A stretch of DNA of 64,000 nucleotides from Rhizobium lusitanum. Lineage in GTDB: Bacteria; Pseudomonadota; Alphaproteobacteria; Rhizobiales; Rhizobiaceae. Location of the stretch: assembly GCF_014189535.1 (NCBI RefSeq), contig NZ_CP050308.1:1054001-1118000 (forward strand), given 5' to 3'. Numbering within the stretch: position 1 is the first letter of the stretch; each line of letters begins with the position of its first letter. This document shows, in pieces, positions 16,068-25,261 of the stretch. The notes beneath the pieces are model-generated. The model did not search any database and was not told the origin of the DNA. It worked only from the letters and a program-made list of their open reading frames with translations. A program made the position numbers and the translations under genes.

Positions 16068-17528
16068 TTACTTGATGACCTGGCCGTTGATCGTCACGGT
16101 CTTGTCGTCGGCGATGCTGACCTCCCAACGCGAACGTCCGTCGGGATCGGTCTTGGCGAAGCCCTTGGCCATCATCAGGCCGAAGGAGAACTGGCTGAGA
16201 TCCTGCTGCGTCTTCGCGGCCTCCTGAACAGCAGCGATCGTCTTGTCGAGGTCGCGTGCAAGTATCGTCATGTTCATAGTGACACGGTTGGTATCGTCCA
16301 GCGCGCCATGCATACTGCCGGAAGCTTCGACGTCGTAGAGCTCCGAAACCGCACTGATCTTCGGAAAATTGACCGTCATCGTTCCATCAGGAAACATGGC
16401 TTCGCGCAACTGTTTGTCCACGGCGTCCTGGCCGGCCGGATGGTTGAAATCGGTCTGCTGCAGAACCTCCGCAAGAGCGGCAAAATTCAGGTTCGGCAGC
16501 TGCACCTGCATTTCAGCAGAGCTGGGAATGAAGGCAACATAGTCTTCCGGCACGAGACCGGATGCCAGGGTGAGCTTCTCGGCGCGGAGGCCGAAATCGG
16601 CATTCATCGCATTGCTCGGTCCCGCCACCTTGAAGGAATAATCCATCTGCCGCAGACCGCCATCGCCCAAGGGGGTCGTCACGGAAACATCCTTGAGGGC
16701 GACCGTCTCGCCGAACGAACCGACGATCGGCATCATCCTCTGCAGCAACGCCTTGAGCGCCGTGCTCTCGTCCTCGGACAGGGTCTTCGCTTCCTTGTGC
16801 TCGGAGAAGAAGCGAAACAGTTCATTCAACGCCTTCACTGGCAGCTTGGTCGCCGATGCGTTGAAATCGATCGCGCCGACCTTGATCTCGGCGAGCGTCA
16901 CATCGGAGGAGGAGATCGTGTTGTTGAGGGATTGCAGGCTGCCGTCCATCTTGAGATCAAGCTTGTCCGGCTCACCGCTGTCGGACGACGACAGCGTGTA
17001 AACGATGCTGTCAGCCGTGGCATCGCTCTTTTGTACGGTTTTGTCTTTATCGGTGGTCTTCGTGGCGAAGGTGATGCCGCTGCCCTTCATCTCCATCGAG
17101 CGCACATAGTAAAGCGCGGGGTCGAAGACGCCCTGGAAGCTGGAGGAGGCCAGCGCATAGCGGAGCTCGACACTCGGGACTTTGCCGGTCTTCGAGCGGG
17201 CGGTGACATCGATCGCATTACTGCCCTCGATGTTCCACAGGCCGCTATCCTGCGGCGTGGCAAACGCCGTCAACGGCTTGAGCCCCGTAATTGCGAAACC
17301 GGTGACGTTCAGCTTGTCGAGGAGTTTCTTAAGGTTATAGGTCACTTCATAGCGACCGTTCACCGGCTTGACAGCGACGATCCCACCCTTCGCTATGTCG
17401 TCCGGCATGAAATGCGTAAGGTTGCCAAGCAGATCCTTTGCACCTTGTTCATTGACATCCGCCGCCTGCGACACACCTGCCACACCCACGGCGAAAACCG
17501 CCGCCGCGGTTACTGCTTTAAAACGCAT
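16068..17528 (-). CDS. Secreted protein of unknown function, tandem paralogue A
   Basis: A 486-residue protein with a clear signal peptide (about 1-22, ending VSQA-AD). The mature part is mixed alpha/beta with many Asp, Ser and Thr. It is about the same size as the next gene (483 residues) and clearly related: both have ADVNEQGAK after the signal peptide, FDPAL near residue 145, MDYSFK/VDYSFK in the middle, FPKISA..YDVE.SG near residue 395 and MAKGFAKTD.DGR.RW near the end, then TVNGQV at the C-terminus. I do not recognise the family with confidence (perhaps DUF2125-like). It probably works in the periplasm. It lies 25 bases upstream of the MFS gene on the same strand. Confidence 0.8.
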   Translation of the reverse strand: MRFKAVTAAAVFAVGVAGVSQAADVNEQGAKDLLGNLTHFMPDDIAKGGIVAVKPVNGRYEVTYNLKKLLDKLNVTGFAITGLKPLTAFATPQDSGLWNIEGSNAIDVTARSKTGKVPSVELRYALASSSFQGVFDPALYYVRSMEMKGSGITFATKTTDKDKTVQKSDATADSIVYTLSSSDSGEPDKLDLKMDGSLQSLNNTISSSDVTLAEIKVGAIDFNASATKLPVKALNELFRFFSEHKEAKTLSEDESTALKALLQRMMPIVGSFGETVALKDVSVTTPLGDGGLRQMDYSFKVAGPSNAMNADFGLRAEKLTLASGLVPEDYVAFIPSSAEMQVQLPNLNFAALAEVLQQTDFNHPAGQDAVDKQLREAMFPDGTMTVNFPKISAVSELYDVEASGSMHGALDDTNRVTMNMTILARDLDKTIAAVQEAAKTQQDLSQFSFGLMMAKGFAKTDPDGRSRWEVSIADDKTVTINGQVIK

Positions 17529-17570
17529 GCTTCATTCCCCCAAATTACCTAGAAAAACAGTTGGAAACAG

Positions 17571-17592
17571 AAGAACCCTGAAGTGGGTTCTT
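17571..17592 (-). terminator. Hairpin between the two paralogues
   Basis: AAGAACCC (17571-17578) pairs with GGGTTCTT (17585-17592) around a six-base loop, in the 106-base gap between the two secreted paralogues. There is no long T tract on the transcribed strand, so it is more likely a weak terminator or mRNA-stabilising stem that sets different levels for the two genes. Confidence 0.45.
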
Positions 17593-17634
17593 GATCAGAT
17601 CGAAGACGCCGAAACGAGTGTCGGGTACAAACTC

Positions 17635-19086
17635 TTAGGGGCCTTTGGGGCCTTTAAGCACTTGTCCATTCACCGTAACGACGCGATTTTCATCCATCGT
17701 GACATCCCAGCGCTGACGGCCATCCGCATCGGTCTTGGCGAAACCTTTGGCGGCCATCAGGCTGAAGGAAACCTTGTTCAGTTGCGGGTCCGTCTTGGCC
17801 ACGTCCTGGATGGCGGTGATCGTCTTGTCGAAATCGCGGGCCAGGATCGTTGCCTGCAGCGAGTAGCCGGCGTGGGACTGGGTGCTCCTCTTCAACGCGC
17901 CGGAGACCTCGACATCGTAGACGCCGGAGGTCGCGCTGATTTTCGGAAATTCGAGAGTCGCAAGGCCACCTGGGAACGCGATGTGTTTCAGCGCCTCGCC
18001 GGAAACCGGCGTGGCACGCGTCGCCACATTCTTCAGGGCCGCATCGATAATGCCATCGAAATTGATATTGGGCATGCCGATCTGCACATCGAGCGTTTCT
18101 GGCAGGAAAGCGGCATAGGCCGACGGAATGAGGCCAGGGTCAGGCGTGAAGTGCTCCGCGTGCAGGCCGAAATTGACGTCGGAGGCCTTTGTAAGGCCAT
18201 CCATCTTGAAGCTGTAATCGACTGTCTTGACGCCGACCTTTCCCTTGGCGGTCGTCACCAGCAGATTGTTCAACGTCACCGTTTCGTCCAGCAAACCGAA
18301 TCCCGGCAGGGTGCGGCGCACCAGCTCCGCGAATTTCTCGCTGCCGCTGTTGGATAGCTGCTTGGCCTTGACGTGCTGAATGAAGAAGTGAACGAGTTCG
18401 CGCAGTTCCTTCGCCGGCAGGCTTGTCGCCGCCACCTTGATATCGATGCTGTCCGCGCTGAGATTGACGGACGACGCACCAGGCCCGGTCACCGTTTCAT
18501 TGAAACGCTGCAATGTGCCCTGTGATTGCAGGTTGACCTTGCCGGCCTGGGTGCCGTCGGTCACCGAACTGGAGAACGATGCGTTATCGATGGTGGCGTC
18601 CATCGCATGGCCGGTGTTTCTGCCAGTGCCAATGCTGGAGAACTTGATGCCATTGCTCTTCGTCTCCAGCGACCGCATCACCTCGAGCGCCGGATCGAAA
18701 ATGCCGTCAACCGAGTTGGAGGCAACGGAATAGCTGACATCCGCTGTCGGCGAATGAACCGAAACGTCGAGGCTATTATCGCCCTTCAGGTGCCATTTGC
18801 CTTCCGCAAGCGGCTGCGCGAACAGCAATAGAGGCTTGAAACCGGTAACCGAGAGCGCGCTGGAATTGATCTTGTCGAAGAATTTCGCGAGGTCGTAGGT
18901 GATCTGATATTGATCGCCCGACGGCGTGACGGTGACGAAATCGCTGCGGGCGAGATCCCGCGAAAGGGAATGCGTCAGGATAGTGCGCAATTCCTTTGCG
19001 CCTTGCTCGTTGACGTCAGCCGCCTGCAACGCGCCAGCAAGACCGATGGAAAAAACCGCGGCGGCGGCGATAGCCCTGGAGCGCAT
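17635..19086 (-). CDS. Secreted protein of unknown function, tandem paralogue B
   Basis: A 483-residue paralogue of the following gene with the same plan: signal peptide about 1-22 ending LQA-AD, then ADVNEQGAKELRTILTHSL, and a conserved C-terminal block FSLMAAKGFAKTDADGRQRW. It ends in KGPKGP, encoded by a small direct repeat (GGGGCCTTT twice, on the plus strand at 17639-17656), which the paralogue lacks. The ATG at 19086 was chosen because the signal peptide begins there and AGGAGAGA lies upstream; the longer frame to 19248 has no support. Function unknown; a periplasmic role and recent duplication are inferred. Confidence 0.8.
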   Translation of the reverse strand: MRSRAIAAAAVFSIGLAGALQAADVNEQGAKELRTILTHSLSRDLARSDFVTVTPSGDQYQITYDLAKFFDKINSSALSVTGFKPLLLFAQPLAEGKWHLKGDNSLDVSVHSPTADVSYSVASNSVDGIFDPALEVMRSLETKSNGIKFSSIGTGRNTGHAMDATIDNASFSSSVTDGTQAGKVNLQSQGTLQRFNETVTGPGASSVNLSADSIDIKVAATSLPAKELRELVHFFIQHVKAKQLSNSGSEKFAELVRRTLPGFGLLDETVTLNNLLVTTAKGKVGVKTVDYSFKMDGLTKASDVNFGLHAEHFTPDPGLIPSAYAAFLPETLDVQIGMPNINFDGIIDAALKNVATRATPVSGEALKHIAFPGGLATLEFPKISATSGVYDVEVSGALKRSTQSHAGYSLQATILARDFDKTITAIQDVAKTDPQLNKVSFSLMAAKGFAKTDADGRQRWDVTMDENRVVTVNGQVLKGPKGP

Positions 19087-19387
19087 GCCCGATCTCTCCT
19101 TTTGACCCTGATCGATTGAAATCGACTGTTGAAGAGGCCAAGGGTATATGTCAAGGCGTTGATAGAAATAGCATCGCCGGCTCTTTATTGGGAGTTGCAA
19201 TCTCATCACAGCTGCGCTTTCTACGGAGATGCTTGCGCCTGCGGCCACTTTGTATTATACGCCACGCGTCCGCGCAGACACCCTTGGAGGCAATGCGGAT
19301 GAGGCAGGGCACGCCCTCCTCCAGTTCAACCGATACGGCATATGACCGACCGGATGAGCTCTCCAGATAACCTCGAAAGGAATAGCT
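19087..19387. other. Intergenic region upstream of rplY
   Basis: About 300 bases between the divergent secreted-protein gene and rplY. It should hold both promoters. I see the rplY ribosome site GAAAGGAA about eight bases before its ATG, but no other feature I can support. Confidence 0.35.
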
Positions 19388-19999
19388 ATGAGCCACGAAA
19401 GCTACGAGCTCAAGGCCGAGGCGCGCGAACGGGTTGGTAAGGGGTCCGCCCGTGAACTTCGCCGCAATGGTTTGATTCCCGCTGTCATCTATGGTGACAA
19501 GCAGGCCCCCATTTCGATCACTCTCAACACCAATGAAGTGACGAAGCGTATCCATGCCGGTGGTTTCCTCACCACGATCGCGACGATCGACGTCGGCGGC
19601 ACGAAGATCAAGGTTCTGCCGAAGGACTACCAGCTCGATCCGGTCCGTGACTTCACGCTCCATATCGACTTTCTGCGCGTCTCCGGCAACAGCCAGGTGA
19701 CCGTTGAAATCCCGGTTCACTTCGTCAACCAGGAAAAGTCCCCGGGTCTCAAGGCTGGCGGCGTGCTGAACATCGTTCGTCACGAAGTCGAAGTCCATTG
19801 CCCGGCCGATGCGATCCCGGAATTCTTCACTGTTGACCTGTCGGGTCTGAAGGCCGGCGACAGCATCCACATCTCGCATGTAACCGTGCCTAAGGGCGTA
19901 GTTCCGGTCATCGCTGACCGCGACTTCACGATCGCAACGATCGTCGCTCCGGCAGCCGGCCTTACGGAAGAAGAAGGCAGCGAAGAAGCCAGCGCCTAA
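19388..19999 (+). CDS. rplY: 50S ribosomal protein L25/general stress protein Ctc
   Basis: A 203-residue L25 of the long Ctc/TL5 type, binding 5S rRNA in the large subunit. The N-terminal L25 domain contains the usual [20 protein letters not shown]. The extra C-terminal beta domain (about residues 100-185) distinguishes it from the short E. coli form, and an acidic EEEGSEEAS tail ends the protein. GAAAGGAA precedes the ATG. A perfect terminator follows at 20027-20059, so it is not cotranscribed with the downstream GGDEF gene. rplY, pth and ychF are commonly adjacent in bacteria. Confidence 0.96.
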   Translation: MSHESYELKAEARERVGKGSARELRRNGLIPAVIYGDKQAPISITLNTNEVTKRIHAGGFLTTIATIDVGGTKIKVLPKDYQLDPVRDFTLHIDFLRVSGNSQVTVEIPVHFVNQEKSPGLKAGGVLNIVRHEVEVHCPADAIPEFFTVDLSGLKAGDSIHISHVTVPKGVVPVIADRDFTIATIVAPAAGLTEEEGSEEASA

Positions 20000-20026
20000 T
20001 CAGCGTCTTCGTCGCTACACATTCAG

Positions 20027-20059
20027 ACCCGCCTCCCCTCTGGGGATGGCGGGTTTTTT
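20027..20059 (+). terminator. Rho-independent terminator after rplY
   Basis: ACCCGCC (20027-20033) pairs with GGCGGGT (20048-20054) and TCCCC with GGGGA inside, around a three-base loop with one bulged T, followed by T6. Confidence 0.93.
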
Positions 20060-20244
20060 CATGTGTAAATTCTAATAAAAGTCGCAGAAAGTCTTGCGAA
20101 CTACAGAATCAATACTTGGTTTAAATCCATTAACCCCATGGTTTCAGCAACATTTAACACATTCGTGAAAGTTTACGCCAAACAGTTGTAGAGAACGGCA
20201 CGCCCCAAGATCAGCCGGTCTGCGACCGGGGAGCAAGCGGAACT

Positions 20245-22611
20245 ATGAACCATTCCGTCGAAAACAGGTTTTTCGCGATCGTCTGCGGTGCGCTGCTGGT
20301 TTTCGTCGCGCCGCTTTTTGTGCTCTTTCTTTTCCTCTCGTCCGAACGCGCCGAAAAGGAAATCAAGGACCATATCTCCGTTCTGCTGGTCGCCAACGCC
20401 CAGGCGCTCGCCAAACCGCTATGGGATCTCGACGAGGACAGCGTCACGCAGATCAGCGCGACGACGGTTGCCGAGGGTGCGATCGTCAAGGTCAATGTCC
20501 GCGACCTCTCCGGCCAGCTCGACGTCACGCAATCGACCATCCCGAAATCCTACAAGGGGGCATTGGAAGCCGTCTCGCGTTCGATCATCTACAATGGCGT
20601 GGATGGCGCAAGGAATCTCGGCTCCATCACTGTCTACTATCCCACGCTCGGCCTCTTCGACGGATTGAAGAGCGAGGAGATCGTCTTCATCTCGATCTTC
20701 ATCTTCGCCGTCTTGACCGTCTTCGGCGCCGCCTTGATCGGAAACCGCATATTCGTCATTCAGCCACTAATGCGGCTGACCCACGCGATAGAGGCGACGC
20801 GGCAGCTGGGCTCGCGCCATCATGTCGATTGGCAGTCCAACGACGAAATGGGCCGGCTCGCCCATAGTTTCAACGAGATGCAGAGCAAGCTGGAGCGCGA
20901 GGAGACCGAGTTGAAGCTCGCCCATCGCCGCGCCACCGATACCTATAATCTGACGCCGGCCATGCTGTTCTCGCTCGACAAGGACGATTGCATCGCCGCC
21001 GTCAGCGATTATTGGCTAGCCGCCACGGGCTACGCCCGCTCCAACGTGCTCGGCCGCAAGTTTGTCAGCCTCGTCCTTCCGGAATCGCGCGCGAAATACA
21101 TCGAACGCAAACGCAGCCATCCCGACAGTGCCGCCCGCTTCGACGTGACGGTAAAATTCTATTGCCAGGACGACCGGGTCATGGACGTGCTGATCCTCGA
21201 GACGACAGCGATCCAGGATGGCCTTTCGCTTTCGGTCATGACCGATGTCACCGATCTCAAGCAATCCGAAGACCGGAACCTGCGCCAGGCGATCACCGAT
21301 CATCTGACCGGCCTGCTGAACCGTCAGGGTTTCGAGACGGCGCTGGACGGCAAGATCAACGAGGCAGACAAGCGCAAGCGCGAACTCGCTTGCCTTTTCA
21401 TCGATCTCGACCGCTTCAAATGGATCAACGACAACAAGGGCCATGCCGCCGGCGACGCGGCGCTCCGCGAGCTGGTTGCTCGCTTGCAGGCACGGTTGGG
21501 ACCCGGTGACATCGCCGCCCGCCTTGGTGGAGATGAATTCGCTATCCTGCTGCTTGCCGAGAACGCCGAAGCAAAGGCGATCGATATGGCAGCCCGCATC
21601 TCCGAGATATTCGAAGAACCCTTTGGTGGCGACGCCCGCCTCAGCGCCAGTATCGGCATCGCCATCTACCCCCGCCATGCCGCCAACGCCGCCGAGCTGC
21701 TATTGAAATCGGATATCGCCATGTATGCCAAAAAACATGACGGCAAGAACGGCGCGCAGATCTTCGACAACAGCATGCTGGACGCATCCCGCCGCCGTGC
21801 GGAACTTGAAAACCATATCGAAAGCGGCCTCAGCGAAGACTGGTTCGAGGCCTACCTGCAACCGATCGTCAATATCGACGATCGCTCCATCGCCGGCTTC
21901 GAGGCGCTGATGCGGCTGCATCATCCGCAAAAGGGCATTCTGCCGCCGGCCCGGATCATCGAGGTCGCGGAGGAGACGGGCTCGATCATTCGCATCGGCA
22001 ATCGCATCATGGAGAAGGCGGTTTCCAATTTTGCTCGTCTCTCGCGCCTCGACGGCATGCAGGACACCTATCTCGCCATCAATTTCTCGCCACTGCAGTT
22101 CGAGCCGGAACTGCCTGTGCGCATCGCCGCCCTGCTCTCCCGCCACGATATTTCCCCGAAGCGGATCGTCGTCGAAATCACCGAAGCAGTCCTGATGGAC
22201 GACAATCCGGAAACGCGCATGGTCATCAACGAAATATGCCGCTACGGCTGCCGCATCGCGCTCGACGACTTTGGTACGGGCTATTCGTCGCTGAGCTACA
22301 TCAACCGTTTCCCGGTTGATATCATCAAGATCGACCAATCCTTCATCCGCGCGATCAACGACACCGCCTCGGATGTCAGCGCCAAGAGCCGTATGCTGGT
22401 CGAAAGCATCACGACGTTGTCGCACAAGATGAACTGCACGGTCATCGCCGAAGGCATCGAGACCGAGGAGGAATGCACGACGCTACGCGCCATGGGACTG
22501 GATTACGGTCAGGGCTACCTGTTCCACCGGCCACAGCATCCAAACGATCTGATGAAGACACTGGCAGGACCACGAGCAGAGGGCCTCCCCTCCGTGGCGC
22601 AAGCATCGTAG
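20245..22611 (+). CDS. Membrane-bound GGDEF-EAL c-di-GMP protein with PAS
   Basis: A 788-residue receptor. A transmembrane helix at about 12-34, a periplasmic domain of about 110 residues, a second helix at about 148-168 and a HAMP segment precede a PAS domain (about 235-350), a GGDEF domain and an EAL domain. The cyclase motif GGDEF is intact at 428-432. The inhibitory I-site RxxD nine residues before it reads GPGD, so the Arg is missing. The phosphodiesterase motif EAL is at 553-555, with DDFGTGYSSLSY, KIDQSFI and IAEGIET downstream, all intact. Both synthesis and breakdown of c-di-GMP are possible. A periplasmic binding-protein gene follows 15 bases later. Confidence 0.94.
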   Translation: MNHSVENRFFAIVCGALLVFVAPLFVLFLFLSSERAEKEIKDHISVLLVANAQALAKPLWDLDEDSVTQISATTVAEGAIVKVNVRDLSGQLDVTQSTIPKSYKGALEAVSRSIIYNGVDGARNLGSITVYYPTLGLFDGLKSEEIVFISIFIFAVLTVFGAALIGNRIFVIQPLMRLTHAIEATRQLGSRHHVDWQSNDEMGRLAHSFNEMQSKLEREETELKLAHRRATDTYNLTPAMLFSLDKDDCIAAVSDYWLAATGYARSNVLGRKFVSLVLPESRAKYIERKRSHPDSAARFDVTVKFYCQDDRVMDVLILETTAIQDGLSLSVMTDVTDLKQSEDRNLRQAITDHLTGLLNRQGFETALDGKINEADKRKRELACLFIDLDRFKWINDNKGHAAGDAALRELVARLQARLGPGDIAARLGGDEFAILLLAENAEAKAIDMAARISEIFEEPFGGDARLSASIGIAIYPRHAANAAELLLKSDIAMYAKKHDGKNGAQIFDNSMLDASRRRAELENHIESGLSEDWFEAYLQPIVNIDDRSIAGFEALMRLHHPQKGILPPARIIEVAEETGSIIRIGNRIMEKAVSNFARLSRLDGMQDTYLAINFSPLQFEPELPVRIAALLSRHDISPKRIVVEITEAVLMDDNPETRMVINEICRYGCRIALDDFGTGYSSLSYINRFPVDIIKIDQSFIRAINDTASDVSAKSRMLVESITTLSHKMNCTVIAEGIETEEECTTLRAMGLDYGQGYLFHRPQHPNDLMKTLAGPRAEGLPSVAQAS

Positions 22612-22626
22612 CTAGAGGAGAACCAC

Positions 22627-23358
22627 ATGCGAAAACTGCTGCGCCTCATCCTTTTCAGCCTCGCCTCCAGCGGCCTTCTCTCTACAGCTCAAGCCGCAAC
22701 CATCGCTTTCACCACAGAAGAATATCCGCCCTTCAACTACCGCGACGGCAAGACGGCCGTGGGCGCGACCGTCGACCAGGTACGCAAAGTGATGGCCGAT
22801 ATCGGCGTCGACTATTCGATCGAGGTCATGCCGTGGGCACGGGCCTACTCCCAGGCGCAGACGGTACCGATGACCTGCGTCTTCGCCACAGCACACAATG
22901 AAGAGCGTGACAAGCTGTTCAAGTGGGTCCAGCCGGTGCTGGTCGACCGTAACATCCTGATCAAGCACACTGGATCCAGCGTCACCGCCGCCACGCTCGA
23001 TGAGGCACGGAAGTATACTGTCGGCACATGGCGGGAAGACTATACCGAGACCATCCTGCGGCAGGCCAGTTTCCCGCGGATCGATGTCGGCAGCGACTTC
23101 AGGGCCACACTGAAAAAGCTGATGAGCGACCGCATCGACCTAATGCCGATCTCCGAAAGCTATTTCGACAAATTGAGGAAAGAAGGCAACGCCGTCGAGA
23201 AGGTGACAGTTCTTTCCGCGCAGCCCATGGGCATCGCCTGCCAGAAGGATTTTCCGGACGATCTGCTGAAGAGGATGCAGACAGCGCTCGACAGCTTGAT
23301 TGCCGACGGCACGCAGAAGCAAATATTCCTGAAATACGGCCTGCACCTCAGCGACTGA
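22627..23358 (+). CDS. Orphan periplasmic solute-binding protein, family 3
   Basis: A 243-residue secreted protein with a signal peptide (about 1-23, ending AQA) followed by IAFTTEEYPPFNYRDG, the standard start of family 3 (amino-acid type) solute-binding domains. Later segments typical of the fold are WARAYSQAQ, FKWVQPVLVDRNILI and LMSDRIDLMPISESYFDKL. No ABC permease or ATPase lies nearby. It begins 15 bases after the GGDEF-EAL gene, with GAGGAG as ribosome site, so the two are probably cotranscribed. I infer that it delivers a ligand signal to the periplasmic domain of that receptor rather than feeding a transporter. Confidence 0.85.
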   Translation: MRKLLRLILFSLASSGLLSTAQAATIAFTTEEYPPFNYRDGKTAVGATVDQVRKVMADIGVDYSIEVMPWARAYSQAQTVPMTCVFATAHNEERDKLFKWVQPVLVDRNILIKHTGSSVTAATLDEARKYTVGTWREDYTETILRQASFPRIDVGSDFRATLKKLMSDRIDLMPISESYFDKLRKEGNAVEKVTVLSAQPMGIACQKDFPDDLLKRMQTALDSLIADGTQKQIFLKYGLHLSD

Positions 23359-23433
23359 CGGAAGGCCTCGCCTTGACTTTGCCGTCAATTCCTTGTCGTG
23401 AAGGGCATCGGCATTTTCCAAAGGGCGAAGCGC

Positions 23434-24150
23434 ATGCTTCTCATCGTGGGCCTCGGCAATCCCGGCGCCAAATATCAGGGCAACCGTCACAATATCGGCT
23501 TCATGGCCGTGGACGCGATCCATCGTCGCCATAGCTTTTCACCCTGGTCGAAGAAGTTCAGGGCGGAGATTGCCGAGGGCGAACTCGGCGGCCAGAAAGT
23601 CCTGCTGATCAAGCCGCAGACCTTCATGAACCTTTCCGGCGAATCCGTTGGCGAGGCCATGCGCTTCTACAAGCTCGAGCCTTCCGACCTCGTCGTCATC
23701 TATGACGAACTCGACCTGCCGGCCGCCAAGGCGCGGTTAAAGACCGGCGGCGGCCATGGCGGCCATAACGGTATCAAGTCGATCGACGCCCATTGCGGCA
23801 AGGAATACCGGCGGCTGCGCCTCGGCATCGGCCATCCCGGCGTCAAGGAGATGGTACAGAACCACGTGCTCGGCGATTTCGCCAAGGTAGACCGCGACTG
23901 GCTGGAACTGCTGTTCGATGCGATTGCCGACAATGCCGACATGCTGGTGCGCGGCGAGGATTCGCAGCTCATGAACAAGATCGCGCTGGCACTGGGCGGC
24001 AAGGCGGAGGAAGAAGCCCCGAAACCGGAAAAGAAGGCCGTGGCCAAATCTCACGTTCATCAGGCCCGCAATCACAATCAACCGCGCATGCCCGAGAGCG
24101 GCCCGATGGCCGAGATGCTGAAGAGAATGTTCGGCAAGAAGGACGATTGA
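23434..24150 (+). CDS. pth: Peptidyl-tRNA hydrolase
   Basis: A 238-residue enzyme that frees tRNA from dropped-off peptidyl-tRNA. The active-site segments are complete: [21 protein letters not shown] with the catalytic His, [20 protein letters not shown] with the catalytic Asp, and [12 protein letters not shown]. The last 50 residues are an added Lys/Glu/His-rich tail with no fold I recognise; a tail of this kind is usual in rhizobia. The ATG at 23434 is the family start and has AAGGGCG upstream; an in-frame GTG at 23398 is less likely. The stop is one base before the next gene, so a GNAT is cotranscribed. Confidence 0.95.
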   Translation: MLLIVGLGNPGAKYQGNRHNIGFMAVDAIHRRHSFSPWSKKFRAEIAEGELGGQKVLLIKPQTFMNLSGESVGEAMRFYKLEPSDLVVIYDELDLPAAKARLKTGGGHGGHNGIKSIDAHCGKEYRRLRLGIGHPGVKEMVQNHVLGDFAKVDRDWLELLFDAIADNADMLVRGEDSQLMNKIALALGGKAEEEAPKPEKKAVAKSHVHQARNHNQPRMPESGPMAEMLKRMFGKKDD

Positions 24151-24151
24151 G

Positions 24152-24628
24152 ATGGCGGAAGCCGTAAACGGCGGCGACATGGTGGTGATCCGCCCGGCCG
24201 CCGCCGGCGATCTCCCCACCCTTCTCGCACTCTATGGGCACCTCAATCACGACGATCCGGAACTGGAACCGGCGCTGGCGGAAAGCCGCTTTGCGGAGAT
24301 CCTGGCGCACCCCGGAATGATGATCTTCGTGGCGTTTGCCGGTAACTTCGCCGTCTCCTCCGTCACCCTTGTCGTAGTCCCGAATTTAACGCGCCAGGGC
24401 GCATCCTATGCGCTGATCGAGAATGTCGTCACCCACGCCGACCATCGCCAGCGCGGCCACGCCCGGGCGCTGATCCACAAAGCCATCGCAACGGCCTGGG
24501 AGAAGAGTTGCTACAAGGTGATGCTGCTCACCGGCTCGAAGGAACCGGCGACGCTGCGCTTTTACACCAATTGCGGCTTCTCGCAGGACAAAACCGGCTT
24601 CCAGATCCGTCGCCCGGCCCTGGCCTGA
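24152..24628 (+). CDS. GNAT family N-acetyltransferase
   Basis: A 158-residue single GNAT domain. The acetyl-CoA pyrophosphate loop is DHRQRGHARALIHKAI, in the place of the usual Q/RxxGxG/A, and the C-terminal FYTNCGFSQDKTGFQIR matches motif B. It begins one base after pth and its end meets the convergent clpS gene 16 bases away. Substrate unknown; coupling to translation by context is only suggestive. Confidence 0.85.
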   Translation: MAEAVNGGDMVVIRPAAAGDLPTLLALYGHLNHDDPELEPALAESRFAEILAHPGMMIFVAFAGNFAVSSVTLVVVPNLTRQGASYALIENVVTHADHRQRGHARALIHKAIATAWEKSCYKVMLLTGSKEPATLRFYTNCGFSQDKTGFQIRRPALA

Positions 24629-24644
24629 CGTTCCCGGCCCGACT

Positions 24645-24956
24645 CTACTCTTCCGGCTCGGTGGTGAACATCAATGGGAAGTCGGCACTTTTCGCCAGAT
24701 CGATAGCTTCCTGTGCCTTGGTCTCGGCGATATCCCGGGCGCAGACCATCACCACGCAGCTGCCAAGCTTATGCGCAGTCATCATCACGCGATAGCCGGT
24801 CTCCTCGCTGATGCGGAAGACGGCTTGCAGCACCATGATGACAAATTCGCGCGGCGTGTAATCGTCGTTGACGAGAATGATCTTATAGAGCTTCGGCCGC
24901 TCGACCTTCGGCTTCGTTTTGGTCTTCGGTTTTTGGACAATATCATTGTCACTCAT
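24645..24956 (-). CDS. clpS2: ATP-dependent Clp protease adaptor, ClpS2 type
   Basis: A 103-residue ClpS that hands N-degron substrates to ClpAP. The core begins KLYKIILVNDDYTPREFVIM with the conserved NDDYTP, and the ClpA-contact and substrate-pocket stretch MMTAHKLGSCVV follows, with DIAETKAQEAI at the end. Rhizobiales often have two paralogues; this one, with a Lys/Pro-rich start (KPKTKTKPKVERPK) and HKLGSCVV rather than HKKGLAVV, resembles the ClpS2 branch. That assignment rests on my recall, not a search. The start at 24956 begins MSDND; the longer upstream frame is unsupported. Confidence 0.86.
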   Translation of the reverse strand: MSDNDIVQKPKTKTKPKVERPKLYKIILVNDDYTPREFVIMVLQAVFRISEETGYRVMMTAHKLGSCVVMVCARDIAETKAQEAIDLAKSADFPLMFTTEPEE

Positions 24957-25261
24957 CGGAGGCACCGTTGATGACAGGAGGGAAAAGAGCTTTTCGCTGA
25001 TAACAGGTTTATATCGCACTGCAACCAGCCATTCAAGCAAAACGATGGCCCGACGATAACCGCCGGGATCAACCGATTGTGAACAGGAGGCGACAACGCC
25101 GTCGTCCGCACGTCGGCAAACATACAAACGGCATGCGATTGCAGAACCGTTAGAGCCGCCCTTCTTGCAGAAAAACGGCGCTTTTCCCCTGCAAGACTTG
25201 ACCCGCAACGGCCCTTCCCCCATACGCACTGCAAAGATTTTCAAGATATGGACAAGGTGCC
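24957..25261. other. Intergenic region between clpS2 and ychF
   Basis: About 305 bases between the divergent genes, presumably with both promoters. No other convincing gene or repeat was seen. Confidence 0.35.

Noticed and set aside
20119..20140. TTAA-N5-TTAAC upstream of the GGDEF gene, like a CtrA site
   Set aside because: CtrA sites have seven bases between half-sites; spacing here is five.
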